Positions 32,099 to 32,337 of a stretch of 32,337 nucleotides of DNA are shown here, in pieces. The notes beneath the pieces were generated by a model that worked only from the letters and a program-made list of their open reading frames with translations, did not search any database and had not been told where the DNA came from. The position numbers were made by a program, and so were the translations under genes. Source of the stretch: Bacteroidales bacterium (GTDB taxonomy: Bacteria > Bacteroidota > Bacteroidia > Bacteroidales > Prolixibacteraceae); NCBI GenBank assembly GCA_015654795.1, contig JAATGF010000018.1, positions 1-32,337 of the forward strand, given 5' to 3'. Position 1 is the stretch's first letter. Each line of letters opens with the position of its first letter.

Positions 32099-32337
32099 AA
32101 TTGTCTCGATAGCCTGTACGACTTTATCATCGTGTTCAAAAGTGTATAAGATTAAGTTTTAAAACACCATTTTTGTAGTGCTAAAATGTTGATGTTCAAT
32201 AAATGTTTTCGACTATTTTTTCGAAATTACGAAAATTTTCCACCTCTGAAATTGGTGCAATATTAATATTAGGTGAACTATAATCGTAACTTTAATTATA
32301 AAGTACAGAAGGGTTTAATTCTGTTTTTGGACCGGTT

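Noticed and set aside
32096..32160. Minus-strand coding end reading EHDDKVVQAIETIY
   Set aside because: It looks protein-like but only about 20 codons are open before a stop, and no family could be recognised; left as a note rather than a gene.

Overview
The window is chromosomal DNA from a Bacteroidota (Bacteroidetes) species, most likely an environmental member of class Bacteroidia. Four things point there. The phylum-specific -7 promoter box TAnnTTTG lies in front of many genes. The rpmB-rpmG-DUF4295-ftsY-rimO block is a Bacteroidota gene order. The tyrosine recombinase is of the CTnDOT/Bacteroidetes type. M56 peptidase/BlaI pairs are common in this phylum. I found no obvious Shine-Dalgarno dependence. 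Several apparent long ORF starts (argS, the 24 kb antitoxin) are TTG triplets lying inside -7 boxes, so I moved them downstream.

Layout: 1-803 is a repeat-rich intergenic stretch ending at a solitary HicB-type antitoxin. 1.2-5.2 kb (minus) holds a Tat-exported aldo/keto reductase and a lipoprotein M3 peptidyl-dipeptidase, separated by a perfect 19-bp terminator hairpin and a third copy of an interspersed repeat. 5.2-5.9 kb is a structured non-coding region (a 93-nt compound hairpin, then a possible Trp/Phe-rich leader peptide and terminator) before an EamA/DMT transporter. 6.8-7.1 kb carries two short tandem arrays. 7.2-9.0 kb has a divergent pair: an unknown acidic protein and an ATP-grasp protein. 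9.1-11.0 kb is a BlaR1-like M56 peptidase carrying two POTRA domains, followed by a BlaI repressor, behind a promoter full of inverted repeats. 11.1-22.2 kb is housekeeping (argS, class I fumarase, YkgJ-like protein, valS, ald) interrupted by toxin-antitoxin (TA) modules: a ParE/RelE pair plus DUF2442, a VapBC pair and a MazEF pair. 22.4-24.5 kb has an aminotransferase, a GNAT enzyme and an antitoxin whose VapC partner appears to be an internal-deletion scar. 24.5-27.6 kb is rimO, ftsY, a DUF4295 protein, rpmG and rpmB. A CPBP membrane protease follows.

The right end (29.4-32.3 kb) looks like the edge of a decayed genomic island. It contains tRNA-Pro(CGG), then a short region of GGTGACC/GGTCACC repeats, then a tyrosine recombinase. 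A 394-bp MITE-like element with perfect 16-bp terminal inverted repeats and a 5-bp target duplication has inserted exactly in the recombinase stop codon and rebuilt a stop. Beyond it are a frameshifted, truncated IS982-type transposase and a C-terminal scrap of a GNAT acetyltransferase.

The most interesting items are the stop-codon MITE, the M56-POTRA/BlaI operon with its candidate operators, the VapC deletion scar, the candidate recombinase arm sites, and the possible orphan attenuator at 5.7 kb. All family assignments come from reading motifs by eye; no database search was possible.
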